Shown here one piece after another: positions 1 to 11,630 of a DNA stretch of 64,000 nt; position 1 is the stretch's first letter, and each line of letters begins with the position of its first letter. The notes under the pieces were generated by a model. The model searched no databases. It saw nothing but the letters and a program-made list of their open reading frames with translations, and was not told the origin of the DNA. Source of the stretch: Poseidonocella sp. HB161398 (GTDB lineage Bacteria; Pseudomonadota; Alphaproteobacteria; Rhodobacterales; Rhodobacteraceae); NCBI RefSeq assembly GCF_005870025.1, contig NZ_VATA01000013.1, positions 62,001 to 126,000 of the forward strand, read 5' to 3'. Both the position numbers and the translations under genes were made by a program.

Positions 1-1
1 C

Positions 2-619
2 AGCTATGGCGAGACCGGCACGGGCCGCACCCGCCACTATGTCCATGACGACAAGGAGGCGGAGCGCTTCGGCGTCGAGCCGGGCAATTTCACCGACTGG
101 AAGAACCTGGAGGACGGCTCGGACCTCCTGTTCTACGAGGGGCTGCACGGCGCGGTCCACAATGACGAGGTGAACCTCTCGGCGCTGGCGGATCTGAAGA
201 TCGGCGTCGTGCCGGTGATGAACCTCGAATGGATCCAGAAGATCCACCGCGACCGCGCCAGCCGGGGCTACACCACCGAGGCCGTCACCGACGTGATCCT
301 GCGCCGCATGCATGCCTACGTGCACTGCATCTGCCCGCAATTCACGGAAACGGATGTCAATTTCCAGCGCGTGCCGGTGGTCGACACCTCGAACCCGTTC
401 ATCGCCCGCTGGATCCCCACCGCCGACGAGAGCCTTCTGGTGATCCGCTTCAAGAACCCCCGCGGCATCGATTTCCCCTACCTGACCTCGATGATCCACA
501 ACAGCTGGATGACCCGCGCCAATTCCATCGTGATCCCCGGCGGCAAGATGGACCTGGCGATGCAGCTGATCTTCACCCCGATGATCGAGCGGCTCGTCCG
601 CGAGAGCAAGCGCGCCTGA
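2..619 (+). CDS. cbbP: phosphoribulokinase, C-terminal part (5' end outside window)
   Basis: Phosphoribulokinase phosphorylates ribulose 5-phosphate with ATP to give RuBP, the CO2 acceptor of the Calvin cycle. The reading frame is open from base 2, leaving about 205 C-terminal residues ending ...RESKRA. Recognisable stretches of the bacterial (class I) enzyme include YEGLHGA near the start and NLEWIQKIHRD about a third of the way in. The P-loop lies upstream of the window. It is followed after 12 bases by cbbT on the same strand, with an AGGAGG-like site in the gap, so it is the first visible gene of the cbb operon. Identity rests on both sequence and context. The start and any upstream cbbF or cbbR cannot be seen. 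Confidence 0.95.
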   Translation, partial: SYGETGTGRTRHYVHDDKEAERFGVEPGNFTDWKNLEDGSDLLFYEGLHGAVHNDEVNLSALADLKIGVVPVMNLEWIQKIHRDRASRGYTTEAVTDVILRRMHAYVHCICPQFTETDVNFQRVPVVDTSNPFIARWIPTADESLLVIRFKNPRGIDFPYLTSMIHNSWMTRANSIVIPGGKMDLAMQLIFTPMIERLVRESKRA

Positions 620-631
620 GGAGGAGCGGAC

Positions 632-2614
632 ATGAACGAACAGACCAGGATCACCGTCTCCGAGACCGCCATGGCGAACGCGATCCGCGTGCTGGCGATG
701 GAGGCCGTCGAGGCCGCGAATTCCGGCCATCCCGGCGCGCCGATGGGGCTTGCCGACGTGGCGACGGTGCTTTTCAACCGCTTCGTCTCGATCGACCCGG
801 CCGATGACAAATGGCCCGACCGCGACCGGTTCGTGATGTCGGCGGGGCACGGCTCCATGCTGGTCTACGCGGTCAACCACCTGCTCGGCTATGACGACAT
901 GGGGGCCGACCAGCTGCGGAATTTCCGCCAGCTGGGCAGTCGCACCGCGGGCCATCCGGAGTACGGCCATGCCAAGGGGATCGAGACCACCACCGGGCCG
1001 CTCGGCCAGGGGATCTCCACCGCGGTCGGCATGGCGCTGGCCGAGCGGATGCAGAATGCCCGCTTCGGCGACGATCTGGTCGACCACTGGACCTACGTCC
1101 TGGCGGGCGACGGCTGCCTGATGGAGGGGATCAGCCACGAGGCGATCGACATGGCGGGGCATCTGCGCCTCGGCCGCCTGGTCGTCTTCTGGGACGATAA
1201 CGGCATCACCATCGACGGCAGCACGGATATCTCCACCTCGACCGACCAGCGCGCCCGCTTCGCCGCCGCGCAATGGCATGTCCAGTCGGTCGACGGCCAT
1301 GACATGGAGGCCATCGCCGCGGCCATCGAGGCGGCGCGGGACGACCCCCGCCCCTCGCTAATCGCCTGCAGGACGGTGATCGGCAAGGGCGCGCCCAGCA
1401 AGGCCGGCAGCCACAAGGTCCATGGCGCGCCGCTGGGCGCCGAAGAGATCGCGGCCGCCCGCGCGGCGATGGGCTGGACCGCCCCGCCCTTCGAGGTGCC
1501 CGCCGAGATCCGCCGCGGCTGGGGACGGATCGCCGAGCGCGGCAGCACCCTGCGCGCCGCCTGGGCGGCACGGCTGAAGGCCAGCCCGAAGGCCGGGGCC
1601 TTCGCCGCCGCGCTGGCAGAACCGGATGCGCAGGCGCTCGACGCCGCGATCACCGCCTACAAGGCGCGGCTCTCGAAGGACGCGCCCAAGGTGGCCACCC
1701 GCAAAGCCAGCGAGATGGCGCTGGAGGTGGTCAACGGCACGCTGCCGAACAGCATCGGCGGCTCGGCAGACCTGACGGGGTCGAACAACACGAAGACCTC
1801 GGCCATGCGGCCCGTGACCCGCGACGACTATGCCGGCGACTACCTGCATTACGGCATCCGCGAGCATGCCATGGCGGCGGCGATGAACGGCATCGCGCTG
1901 CATGGCGGGTTCTTCGCCTATGGCGGCACCTTTCTGGCCTTCGCCGACTACTGCCGCCCGGCGATCCGGCTGTCGGCGCTGATGGGCCTGCCGGTCGCCT
2001 ATGTGATGACCCATGACAGCATCGGGCTGGGCGAGGACGGTCCCACCCACCAGCCGGTGGAGACGATCGCCAGCCTGCGGGCGATGCCCAACCTGACCGT
2101 GATCCGCCCCTGCGATGCGGTGGAGACGGCGGAGGCGTGGCAGATCGCAACGGTGTCCGCTGCCACGCCGACGCTTCTCTGCCTGTCGCGCCAGGGCCTG
2201 CCGGTGCTGCGCACCCGCCATATCGACGCCAACATGGTGGCGAAGGGCGCCTATCTGCTGCGCGAGCCGGTGAAGCGGGACGTGACGCTGATCGCCACCG
2301 GCTCCGAGGTGGAGCTGGCGATGACGGCCGCCGAGGCGCTGGCGCTGGACGGCGTGCAGGCGGCGGTGGTCTCGGCGCCCTCCTTCGAGCTATTCGCCGC
2401 CCAGCCGGAGGCCTATCGCAGCCAGGTGCTGGGCGCGGTGCCGCGCGTCGGCTGCGAGGCGGCGATCCGCCAGGGCTGGGATCTGATGCTGCGCCCGCAG
2501 GACGGCTTCGTCGGCATGACCGGCTTCGGCGCCTCGGCCCCGGCGGAAGAGCTCTACCGCCATTTCGGCATCACGGCGGAGGCGATCGCCGATGCCGCAC
2601 GCGCAAGACTGTGA
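632..2614 (+). CDS. cbbT: transketolase
   Basis: A full-length 660-residue thiamine-diphosphate enzyme that moves two-carbon units between sugar phosphates in the regenerative phase of the Calvin cycle. Family features in order: GHPGAP near residue 32, the TPP-binding GDGCLMEG about residue 157 with its following DDNGI, and [13 protein letters not shown] about residue 411 from the pyrimidine-binding domain, which includes the catalytic Glu. Length matches bacterial transketolases (about 650-670). The ATG sits after a GAGGAG site and follows cbbP by 12 bases. Its place between cbbP and gap argues for the operon-borne cbbT isozyme. A housekeeping tkt may exist elsewhere. Confidence 0.96.
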   Translation: MNEQTRITVSETAMANAIRVLAMEAVEAANSGHPGAPMGLADVATVLFNRFVSIDPADDKWPDRDRFVMSAGHGSMLVYAVNHLLGYDDMGADQLRNFRQLGSRTAGHPEYGHAKGIETTTGPLGQGISTAVGMALAERMQNARFGDDLVDHWTYVLAGDGCLMEGISHEAIDMAGHLRLGRLVVFWDDNGITIDGSTDISTSTDQRARFAAAQWHVQSVDGHDMEAIAAAIEAARDDPRPSLIACRTVIGKGAPSKAGSHKVHGAPLGAEEIAAARAAMGWTAPPFEVPAEIRRGWGRIAERGSTLRAAWAARLKASPKAGAFAAALAEPDAQALDAAITAYKARLSKDAPKVATRKASEMALEVVNGTLPNSIGGSADLTGSNNTKTSAMRPVTRDDYAGDYLHYGIREHAMAAAMNGIALHGGFFAYGGTFLAFADYCRPAIRLSALMGLPVAYVMTHDSIGLGEDGPTHQPVETIASLRAMPNLTVIRPCDAVETAEAWQIATVSAATPTLLCLSRQGLPVLRTRHIDANMVAKGAYLLREPVKRDVTLIATGSEVELAMTAAEALALDGVQAAVVSAPSFELFAAQPEAYRSQVLGAVPRVGCEAAIRQGWDLMLRPQDGFVGMTGFGASAPAEELYRHFGITAEAIADAARARL

Positions 2615-2624
2615 GGGGGAGACC

Positions 2625-3626
2625 ATGACCACCAAGGTTGCCATCAACGGCTTCGGCCGCATCGGGCGCAACGTGCTGCGCGCCATCGCGGAAAGCGCCC
2701 GCAACGACATCGAGGTCGTGGCGATCAACGATCTCGGCCCGGTCGAGACCAATGCGCATCTGCTGCAATTCGACAGCATCCACGGCCGCTTCCCCCGCGA
2801 GGTGAGCGTGAAGGGCAATGCGATCGATATCGGCCACGGGCCGATCGAGGTCACCGCCGAGCGCGACCCCGCCCGGCTGCCCTGGAAAGGCGTCGACGTG
2901 GCGCTGGAATGCACCGGCATCTTCACCGACCGCGACAAGGCCGCGCTGCATCTGGAGAACGGGTCCAAGCGCGTCCTCGTCTCGGCCCCGGCCAATGGCG
3001 CGGACAGGACCATCGTCTTCGGCGTCAATCACGAGACGCTGACCTCGGGCGATCTCGTGGTCTCGAACGCCTCCTGCACGACGAACTGCCTCTCGCCGGT
3101 GGCGCGGGTGCTCCATGCCGCGGTGGGGATCCGGCGCGGCTTCATGACGACGATCCACAGCTATACCGGCGACCAGCCGACGCTCGACACGATGCACAAG
3201 GATCTGTACCGCGCCCGCGCCGCGGCGATGTCGATGATCCCGACCTCGACCGGGGCGGCGCGGGCGGTGGGTCTGGTGCTGCCCGAGCTGGCGGGCAAGC
3301 TCGACGGCGTGGCGATCCGGGTGCCGACCCCCAATGTCTCGGTCGTGGATCTGGTCTTCGAAGCGGTCAGGGACACCTGTGTCGACGAGATCAACGAGGC
3401 CATCCGTGCCGCGTCCACCGGACCGCTCCAGGGCATCCTGGGCTTCACGGAGACGGCCAATGTCTCAATGGATTTCAACCATGACAGCCGCTCCTCGGTC
3501 TTCCACATGGACCAGACCAAGGTGATGGACGGCAACATGGTGCGGATCCTCGCCTGGTACGACAACGAATGGGGCTTCTCGAACCGCATGGCCGATACCG
3601 CCGTCGCGATGGGGAGGCTGATCTGA
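2625..3626 (+). CDS. cbbG: glyceraldehyde-3-phosphate dehydrogenase
   Basis: A 333-residue GAPDH that reduces 1,3-bisphosphoglycerate to glyceraldehyde 3-phosphate in the Calvin cycle. The N-terminal dinucleotide fold begins INGFGRIGRN and the catalytic Cys lies in SNASCTTNCL near residue 150. The C-terminal WYDNEWG typical of the family is present. The ATG at 2625 was preferred over the in-frame ATG at 2592 because it follows a GGGGGAG site and leaves the normal GAPDH N-terminus. Its stop overlaps the cbbK start (TGATG), implying coupled translation. The gene is often called gap or cbbG. The NAD versus NADP preference cannot be settled by eye. Confidence 0.95.
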   Translation: MTTKVAINGFGRIGRNVLRAIAESARNDIEVVAINDLGPVETNAHLLQFDSIHGRFPREVSVKGNAIDIGHGPIEVTAERDPARLPWKGVDVALECTGIFTDRDKAALHLENGSKRVLVSAPANGADRTIVFGVNHETLTSGDLVVSNASCTTNCLSPVARVLHAAVGIRRGFMTTIHSYTGDQPTLDTMHKDLYRARAAAMSMIPTSTGAARAVGLVLPELAGKLDGVAIRVPTPNVSVVDLVFEAVRDTCVDEINEAIRAASTGPLQGILGFTETANVSMDFNHDSRSSVFHMDQTKVMDGNMVRILAWYDNEWGFSNRMADTAVAMGRLI

Positions 3627-4834
3627 TGGCCGTGCCTTCGATCCTCGACGCCGATGTCCGCGGGCGCCGCGTGCTGGTGCGGGCCGACCTGAACGTGCCC
3701 GTCGAGGACGGCCGCATCACCGACGCGACCCGGATCGAGCGCTTTGCCGCGGGCATGCGCACGCTTCTGGCCCGCGGGGCGCGGCTGGTGATCCTGACCC
3801 ATTTCGGCCGCCCCGATCCGGGGGAGCGCAATCCGGAATTCTCCGTCGACAAGCTGCGCCCCGCCCTGTCGAAGGCGCTGGGGGTGGCGGTGAAATTCTC
3901 CGATGTCTGCGCCGACGAGAGCGCGGTGATCCTCAGCCGCGGCCTGAAGGACGGCGAGGCGCTCCTGTGCGAGAACCTGCGCTACAATGCCGGAGAGACC
4001 CCGGACGACCCCGCTTTCGCCGCGGCGCTGGCGCGGCTGGGGGACATCTACGTGAATGACGCGTTCTCCTGCGCCCACCGGGCGCATGCGTCGACGCATG
4101 CATTGGCGGGCCTCCTCCCCGCCTTTGCCGGGCCGCTCCTGATCGAGGAACTCGATGCGCTCTCGGCCTCCCTGGAGGCGCCGGAGCGGCCCGCCTGTGC
4201 CATTGTCGGAGGCTCCAAGGTCTCCACCAAGATCGCCGTGCTGAAGAACCTGGTGGCGCGGCTCGACCATGTGATCATCGGCGGGGGGATGGCGAATACC
4301 TTCCTCTTCGCCGGAGGCGCGCCGATGGGCCGCTCGCTGCACGAGCCGGGCGAGGTGGAGACGGTGCGCGAGATCGAGGCGCTGGCCCGGGGCCATGGCT
4401 GCCGGATCCACCTGCCGGTGGACGTGGTGGTGGCGCGCGAGTTCCGCGCCTTCGCCCCGGCCGACACGGTGGCCGCCGATGCCTGCCCCGGGGACGCGAT
4501 GATCCTCGATGCCGGGCCCTGCTCCGTCGCCGCCTTCGCCCGCGTGCTGGAGGGCTGCCGCACCATCCTGTGGAACGGCCCGCTCGGCGCCTTCGAGATG
4601 GCGCCCTTCGACCTCGCGACCACGCGTCTCGCCCAGCGCGCGGCGGAGCTGACCCGGGACAGCCGGGCGGTGACCGTGGCGGGCGGCGGCGACACCGTCG
4701 CGGCGCTGAACGCGGCCAGGGCCGCGGGCGCATTCACCTATGTCTCCACCGCCGGAGGCGCCTTCCTGGAATGGCTGGAAGGCAAGGACCTGCCCGGGAT
4801 CGCGGCGCTGAAGACCGCCGACCGGGCCGCTTAA
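3626..4834 (+). CDS. cbbK: phosphoglycerate kinase
   Basis: A 402-residue phosphoglycerate kinase, which uses ATP to phosphorylate 3-phosphoglycerate made by RuBisCO. Visible signatures are VRADLNVPV near residue 17, the substrate-binding HFGRP near residue 60, GGSKVSTK in the hinge region and GGGDTVAAL near the C-terminus in the nucleotide-binding domain. The ATG overlaps the gap stop by one base (TGATG). A GGGAGG site then leads to cbbA 11 bases after the stop. Length and domain order are normal. Position inside the operon makes it the cbbK copy, though in many relatives a single pgk serves both glycolysis and CO2 fixation. Confidence 0.95.
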   Translation: MAVPSILDADVRGRRVLVRADLNVPVEDGRITDATRIERFAAGMRTLLARGARLVILTHFGRPDPGERNPEFSVDKLRPALSKALGVAVKFSDVCADESAVILSRGLKDGEALLCENLRYNAGETPDDPAFAAALARLGDIYVNDAFSCAHRAHASTHALAGLLPAFAGPLLIEELDALSASLEAPERPACAIVGGSKVSTKIAVLKNLVARLDHVIIGGGMANTFLFAGGAPMGRSLHEPGEVETVREIEALARGHGCRIHLPVDVVVAREFRAFAPADTVAADACPGDAMILDAGPCSVAAFARVLEGCRTILWNGPLGAFEMAPFDLATTRLAQRAAELTRDSRAVTVAGGGDTVAALNAARAAGAFTYVSTAGGAFLEWLEGKDLPGIAALKTADRAA

Positions 4835-4845
4835 GGGAGGAACCC

Positions 4846-7414
<2,569 letters not shown>

Positions 7415-7425
7415 TCCCGGCCTGC

Positions 7426-7451
7426 GGGGGGAGAGAGGGCTCTCTCCCCCC
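7426..7451 (+). promoter_or_regulatory. perfect hairpin between cbbL and cbbS
   Basis: GGGGGGAGAGAG at 7426-7437 is the exact reverse complement of CTCTCTCCCCCC at 7440-7451, leaving a two-base loop. There is no T tract, so it is unlikely to be a normal terminator. It more plausibly stalls 3' exonucleases, protects the cbbL message, or causes partial attenuation. Similar purine/pyrimidine hairpins lie at 43477-43498 and 54668-54692. Confidence 0.7.
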
Positions 7452-7497
7452 GCTCCCCCCTCACTCGCGCCAGCGACACGACCACAGGAGAATTCCC

Positions 7498-7917
7498 ATG
7501 CGCCTCACCCAGGGCACGTTCAGCTTCCTGCCGGATTTCACCGACGAGGATATCCGCCTCCAGGCCCAGTACGCGATCGACCAGGGCTGGGCGGTCTCGG
7601 TCGAATGGACCGACGATCCGCATCCCCGCAACACATACTGGGAGATGTGGGGCCACCCGATGTTCGACAATCCCGATGCCGCCGCGGTGGTCTTCGAGGT
7701 CAATGAATGCCGCAAGGAGCACGGATCGAAATACATCCGCGTCATCGCCTTCGACGCCTCTCCCGGCTGGGAGTCGATCCGCATGTCCTTCATCGTCAAC
7801 CGCCCCGCCGAAGAGCCCGGATTCCGCCTGGTCCGCCAGGAGGGCGAGGGCCGCGCGGTGCGCTACACGATCCAGTCCTACGCGGCCGACCGGCCCGAAG
7901 GCGCGCGCTACGCCTGA
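7498..7917 (+). CDS. cbbS: RuBisCO small subunit, red-type
   Basis: A 139-residue small subunit that caps the L8 core of form I RuBisCO. It starts [13 protein letters not shown], a typical red-type N-terminus, and contains the conserved [16 protein letters not shown] stretch near residue 40. It continues past about residue 105 with [20 protein letters not shown]. This C-terminal extension is known in red-type small subunits to form a beta-hairpin lining the central channel of the hexadecamer, and here it confirms the form IC/ID assignment made for cbbL. The ATG follows CAGGAG. It is separated from cbbL by 83 bases holding a strong hairpin, and from cbbX by 183 bases with two more. Confidence 0.97.
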   Translation: MRLTQGTFSFLPDFTDEDIRLQAQYAIDQGWAVSVEWTDDPHPRNTYWEMWGHPMFDNPDAAAVVFEVNECRKEHGSKYIRVIAFDASPGWESIRMSFIVNRPAEEPGFRLVRQEGEGRAVRYTIQSYAADRPEGARYA

Positions 7918-7949
7918 CCAGCGAGCGCCGGGGCGGGCCCCGTGCCCGC

Positions 7950-8061
7950 GGCGGCGGCCGATCCTCCAATCCCAGCGGGCCGCCGCCGGTCCGGTTTCCC
8001 TCCATGCTCCCGGGAACCGGCCCCCCGTCCCCCGGACCGCAGCCTTCCCAGGCTGCGGTCC
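7950..8061 (+). promoter_or_regulatory. two GC-rich hairpins between cbbS and cbbX
   Basis: GGCGGCGGCC (7950-7959) pairs with GGCCGCCGCC (7978-7987), and GGACCGCAGCCT (8034-8045) pairs perfectly with AGGCTGCGGTCC (8050-8061). Neither is followed by a T run. They occupy the longest spacer inside the cbb operon. They could terminate a fraction of transcripts or stabilise the abundant cbbLS message relative to cbbX. No promoter was recognised in the spacer. Confidence 0.6.
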
Positions 8062-8100
8062 CCATCCCCCCAGACCCTCCGACCCTGCGAGGCAGACCCG

Positions 8101-9042
8101 ATGACCGAGACCGCAGACGACACCGCCCCCCGCCCCGAGACCGTCGACCTGGCCCGCGCCTTCGAGGAGAGCGGCACCCGCGAGGTGCTGCGCGAGCTCG
8201 ACGAGGAGATGATCGGCCTGGCGCCGGTGAAATCGCGCATCCGCGAGACCGCGGCGCTCCTCCTCGTGGACCAGGCGCGCCGCCGGATGGGGCTCGCCAC
8301 CGAGACGCCGACGCTGCACATGTCCTTCACCGGCAATCCCGGCACCGGCAAGACCACGGTCGCGCTGAAGATGGCGAGCCTGCTGCATCGCCTCGGCTAT
8401 GTCCGCAAGGGCCATCTGGTCACCGTCACCCGCGACGACCTGGTCGGCCAGTATATCGGCCATACCGCGCCGAAGACCAAGGAAGTGCTGAAGAAGGCGA
8501 TGGGCGGGGTGCTTTTCATCGACGAGGCCTACTACCTCTACCGTCCCGAGAACGAGCGCGACTACGGCCAGGAGGCGATCGAGATCCTGCTGCAGGTGAT
8601 GGAGAACAACCGCGACGACCTCGTCGTGATCCTCGCGGGCTATGCCGACCGGATGGACCGGTTCTTCGAGAGCAATCCCGGCTTCCGCTCGCGCATCGCG
8701 CATCACATCGAATTCCCGGACTACACTGATGCCGAGCTTCTGCAGATCTCGGAGATCATGCTCTCCGAGCAGAATTACGATTTCGCCCCGGAGGCGCGGG
8801 CCGCGATGGCCGACTATATCGCGCTGCGCCGACAGCAGCCGCATTTCGCCAATGCCCGCTCGATCCGCAACGCGCTCGACCGCGCGCGGCTGCGCCAGGC
8901 CAACCGGCTCTTCGCAGAGGCCAAGGGGCCGCTCGGCGCAAGGGAACTGAGCACCATCACCGAAACCGACCTGCGCGCCAGCCGGGTGTTCCGCGGCGGG
9001 CTCGGCACCGACCGGGCGCGCATGGCCCAGGCGGCGGAATGA
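8101..9042 (+). CDS. cbbX: red-type RuBisCO activase, AAA+ protein
   Basis: A 313-residue AAA+ ATPase. In the red lineage, CbbX hexamers remodel inhibited RuBisCO by transiently threading the CbbL C-terminus, and they are activated by RuBP. Visible features are Walker [10 protein letters not shown] near residue 79, the pore-loop region YIGHTAPKT near residue 117, Walker [12 protein letters not shown] near residue 136, and the arginine-finger region SNPGFRSRI near residue 193. Length agrees with characterised CbbX (about 300-310). The ATG at 8101 begins a normal N-terminus. Upstream in-frame codons run through the hairpin spacer and were rejected. cbbE follows 10 bases after the stop. Confidence 0.96.
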   Translation: MTETADDTAPRPETVDLARAFEESGTREVLRELDEEMIGLAPVKSRIRETAALLLVDQARRRMGLATETPTLHMSFTGNPGTGKTTVALKMASLLHRLGYVRKGHLVTVTRDDLVGQYIGHTAPKTKEVLKKAMGGVLFIDEAYYLYRPENERDYGQEAIEILLQVMENNRDDLVVILAGYADRMDRFFESNPGFRSRIAHHIEFPDYTDAELLQISEIMLSEQNYDFAPEARAAMADYIALRRQQPHFANARSIRNALDRARLRQANRLFAEAKGPLGARELSTITETDLRASRVFRGGLGTDRARMAQAAE

Positions 9043-9052
9043 GGAGACAGCC

Positions 9053-9736
9053 ATGACGATCAAGATCGCGCCTTCGATCCTTTCGGCGGATTTCGCCAAT
9101 TTCGGCGCCGAGATCCGCGCCATCGAGGCGCAGGGCGCCGACTGGGTCCATGTCGACGTGATGGACGGGCATTTCGTGCCGAACCTGACCTTCGGCCCGC
9201 CCGCGGTGAAGGCCTTCCGCCCGCATGTGACCACGGTGATGGATGTCCATCTGATGATCGCCCCGGTCGACCCCTATATCGGCGCCTATGCCGAGGCGGG
9301 CGCGGACATCCTGACCGCGCATCTGGAGGCCGGTCCGCATATCCACCGCACGCTGCAGGCGATCCGCGGCGCGGGGATGAAGGCGGGGCTGGCGCTCAAT
9401 CCCGGCACGCCCGCAGAGGCGGCCGAGCATCTGCTCGATCTCTGCGACCTCGTCTGCGTGATGACGGTCAATCCGGGCTTCGGCGGGCAGAGCTTCCTCG
9501 ACATGACGGCCAAGGTGCGCCGCCTGCGCCAGATGATCGGCGACCGCCCGGTCCATATCGAGATCGACGGCGGGGTCGATCCCGGCACCGCGCCGCGGCT
9601 GGCGGCGGCCGGGGCGGATGTGCTGGTCGCGGGCTCGGCGGTGTTCCGCGGCGGCTCGGTCGACAGCCCGGAGGTCTATGGCCGCAACATCGCCGCCATC
9701 CGCGCCGCGGCCTCCTCCGCCCGGGCGGCGGCCTGA
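9053..9736 (+). CDS. cbbE: ribulose-phosphate 3-epimerase
   Basis: A 227-residue TIM-barrel epimerase that interconverts xylulose 5-phosphate and ribulose 5-phosphate, feeding phosphoribulokinase. It begins with the family signature IAPSILSADFANF. It has the metal and catalytic stretch VDVMDGHFVPNLTFGP near residue 34, NPGFGGQSF near residue 140, and the catalytic Asp in IDGGVDP near residue 174. Start and length match the rpe/cbbE family. The ATG follows a GGAGACAG site 10 bases after cbbX. The redoxin gene starts 3 bases after its stop, so translational coupling is likely. Confidence 0.96.
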   Translation: MTIKIAPSILSADFANFGAEIRAIEAQGADWVHVDVMDGHFVPNLTFGPPAVKAFRPHVTTVMDVHLMIAPVDPYIGAYAEAGADILTAHLEAGPHIHRTLQAIRGAGMKAGLALNPGTPAEAAEHLLDLCDLVCVMTVNPGFGGQSFLDMTAKVRRLRQMIGDRPVHIEIDGGVDPGTAPRLAAAGADVLVAGSAVFRGGSVDSPEVYGRNIAAIRAAASSARAAA

Positions 9737-9739
9737 GCC

Positions 9740-10297
9740 ATGGCGGTCGAGACCCCCGTCTGCGACTTCGGCTGGCGCCCGCCGCCCTTCGCCCTGCCCG
9801 CAACCGACGGCCGCCGCTACCGGCTGGGCGATATCGCGGGCGAGCGGGGCACGCTGGTGATGTTCATCTGCAACCACTGCCCCTATGTGCTCGCGGTGCT
9901 CGACCGCATCCTGCGCGATGCCCGCGACCTGGAGCGGCTCGGCATCGGCGTGGCGGCGATCTGCGCGAACGATGCCGCCAGCCATCCCGCCGACAGCTTT
10001 CCCGAGATGGCGAAGCTGGCGGCGCGGCGCGGCTTCCCCTTCCCCTATCTGCACGATGCCGCGCAGAGCGTCGCGCGCGGCTGGGGCGCGGCCTGCACGC
10101 CGGATTTCTTCGGCTTCGATGCCGGGCTGGGGCTGCAGTACCGTGGACGGCTCGACGCCTCGCGCAAGGAGGCCGCGCCCGAGGGCACGCGCCGCGATCT
10201 CTACGAGGCAATGGCGCGCATCGCGGAAACCGGCCGCGGCCCGGCGGAGCAGATCCCCTCGATGGGCTGCTCGATCAAATGGAGGGAACCGGCATGA
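9740..10297 (+). CDS. redoxin (AhpC/TSA-like thioredoxin-fold protein) inside the cbb operon
   Basis: A 185-residue thioredoxin-fold protein of the redoxin/AhpC-TSA superfamily. The N-terminus has the usual PPFALPATDGR entry to the fold. The redox site is ICNHCPYV, a CxxC pair near residues 47-50, followed by a conserved ANDAASHPADS stretch. A third Cys sits in AACTPDFFGFD. It has no signal peptide, so a cytoplasmic role is inferred. The gene begins 3 bases after cbbE and its stop overlaps the cbbZ start (ATGA), so it is co-translated with Calvin-cycle genes. A role in redox control or protection of the pathway is an inference. The substrate is unknown. Confidence 0.8.
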   Translation: MAVETPVCDFGWRPPPFALPATDGRRYRLGDIAGERGTLVMFICNHCPYVLAVLDRILRDARDLERLGIGVAAICANDAASHPADSFPEMAKLAARRGFPFPYLHDAAQSVARGWGAACTPDFFGFDAGLGLQYRGRLDASRKEAAPEGTRRDLYEAMARIAETGRGPAEQIPSMGCSIKWREPA

Positions 10298-10953
10298 CGC
10301 CCATTGTCTTCGATCTCGACGGCACGCTGATCGACAGCGCGCCCGACATCCATGCCGCCGCCGCGAAGATGCAGGCGGAGGCCGGTCTGGCGCCGCTCGG
10401 CCTGGCGCGGATCCGCAGCTTCATCGGCAATGGCGTGCCGGTGCTGGTGGAGCGGATCATGGCCGCTCAGGACCTGCCCTCCGATCCGGAACTGCACGAT
10501 GCGCTGACCGCGCGGTTCCTGGCGCATTACGACGCCGCCCCGGCCGCGCTGACCCGGCCCTATCCGCATGTGCCCGCGATGCTGGCCGAGCTGGCCGCGG
10601 CGGGCCATCCGCTGGGGCTGTGCACCAACAAGCCGGTCGGCCCCTCCCGCGCCATCCTCGCCGCGCTGGGGCTGGGGGAGGTCTTTGCCGCGGTGACCGG
10701 CGGCGACAGCCTGCCGCTGCGCAAGCCCGACCCGATGCCGCTCTGCGCCACGTTCGCCGCGCTCGGGGGCAAGGGGATCTATGTCGGCGACAGCGAGGTC
10801 GATGCCGCCACCGCCGGGGCCGCGCAGGTGCCGTTCCTGCTCTTCACCGAGGGCTACCGCAAGACGCCGGTGGACGAGCTGCGCCACGACGCGGCCTTCG
10901 CCGATTTCTCCGCCCTGCCCGGCCTCGTCCGCGCGCTCCGGAAAGCGGCCTGA
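10294..10953 (+). CDS. cbbZ: phosphoglycolate phosphatase (HAD family)
   Basis: A 219-residue HAD hydrolase that dephosphorylates 2-phosphoglycolate, the product of RuBisCO oxygenation. HAD motif I is VFDLDGTLIDSAPD at residues 4-17, motif II is the CTNKP region near residue 110, motif III the Lys in LRKPDP, and motif IV YVGDSEVD. The ATG at 10294 overlaps the redoxin stop. An in-frame ATG 15 bases upstream is less well placed. Its stop overlaps cbbY by the TGATG arrangement. Placement behind RuBisCO genes distinguishes it from generic gph. Confidence 0.92.
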   Translation: MTPIVFDLDGTLIDSAPDIHAAAAKMQAEAGLAPLGLARIRSFIGNGVPVLVERIMAAQDLPSDPELHDALTARFLAHYDAAPAALTRPYPHVPAMLAELAAAGHPLGLCTNKPVGPSRAILAALGLGEVFAAVTGGDSLPLRKPDPMPLCATFAALGGKGIYVGDSEVDAATAGAAQVPFLLFTEGYRKTPVDELRHDAAFADFSALPGLVRALRKAA

Positions 10954-11630
10954 TGCTGCGCGCGCTGATCTTCGACGTCGACGGCACGCTGGCCGAGACC
11001 GAGGAGGCGCATCGCCGCGCCTTCAACGAGACTTTCGCCGCCGAGGGCATTCCCTGGCACTGGAGCCGCGCCGACTATGCCCGGCTGCTGAAGGTAACCG
11101 GCGGCAAGGAGCGGATGCGCGCCCATCGCGACGCCCTGGGCGCGGGGCCCCCGGATGGCGCGATCGCCCGGCTGCATGCGCTGAAGACCGCCCGCTACGG
11201 CGCGCTCCTGGCGGCGGGCGGGATCGCGCTGCGCCCGGGCGTGGCCGAGATCCTGGCGCTCGCCCCCGCGGCCGGGCTGCGCCTGGCGATCGCCACCACG
11301 ACCAGCCGACCGAATGTCGACGCGCTGGTCTTCGCCTGCCTCGGCCGCGCGGCGGAGGAGGTCTTCGAGGTGATCGCCGCCGGCGACGAGGTGCCCGGCA
11401 AGAAGCCCGCCCCGGATGTCTATCTCGCGGCGCTGGCGCGGCTCGGCCTGCCCGCGCAGGCGGCGCTGGCTTTCGAGGACAGCCGCAACGGGCTTCTTTC
11501 GGCGCGGGCGGCGGGGCTCGAGGTGGTGGTGACGCCCTCGGCCTATACCGCGGAAGAGGATTTCACCGGCGCCGCCGCCATCCTGCCCGATCTGCGCCAC
11601 TGGCGCCTCCCCGCGCCGCTCGGCGGCTGA
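10953..11630 (+). CDS. cbbY: HAD-family phosphatase CbbY (xylulose-1,5-bisphosphate phosphatase type)
   Basis: A 225-residue HAD hydrolase, last gene of the cbb operon. Motif I is IFDVDGTLAETEEAHR, including the EEAHRRAFN cap residues typical of CbbY. Motif II is ATTTSRPNVDAL, motif III PGKKPAPDVY, and motif IV EDSRNGL. Red-type CbbY enzymes are known to destroy xylulose-1,5-bisphosphate, a misfire product that inhibits RuBisCO, so together with CbbX it maintains RuBisCO activity. It overlaps cbbZ by one base. No convincing terminator was found after the stop, and the next 870 bases hold no recognisable gene. Confidence 0.92.
   Translation: MLRALIFDVDGTLAETEEAHRRAFNETFAAEGIPWHWSRADYARLLKVTGGKERMRAHRDALGAGPPDGAIARLHALKTARYGALLAAGGIALRPGVAEILALAPAAGLRLAIATTTSRPNVDALVFACLGRAAEEVFEVIAAGDEVPGKKPAPDVYLAALARLGLPAQAALAFEDSRNGLLSARAAGLEVVVTPSAYTAEEDFTGAAAILPDLRHWRLPAPLGG

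Noticed and set aside
7426-7451. Ordinary intrinsic terminator after cbbL
   Set aside because: No T tract follows, and cbbS must be transcribed with cbbL, so complete termination is unlikely.
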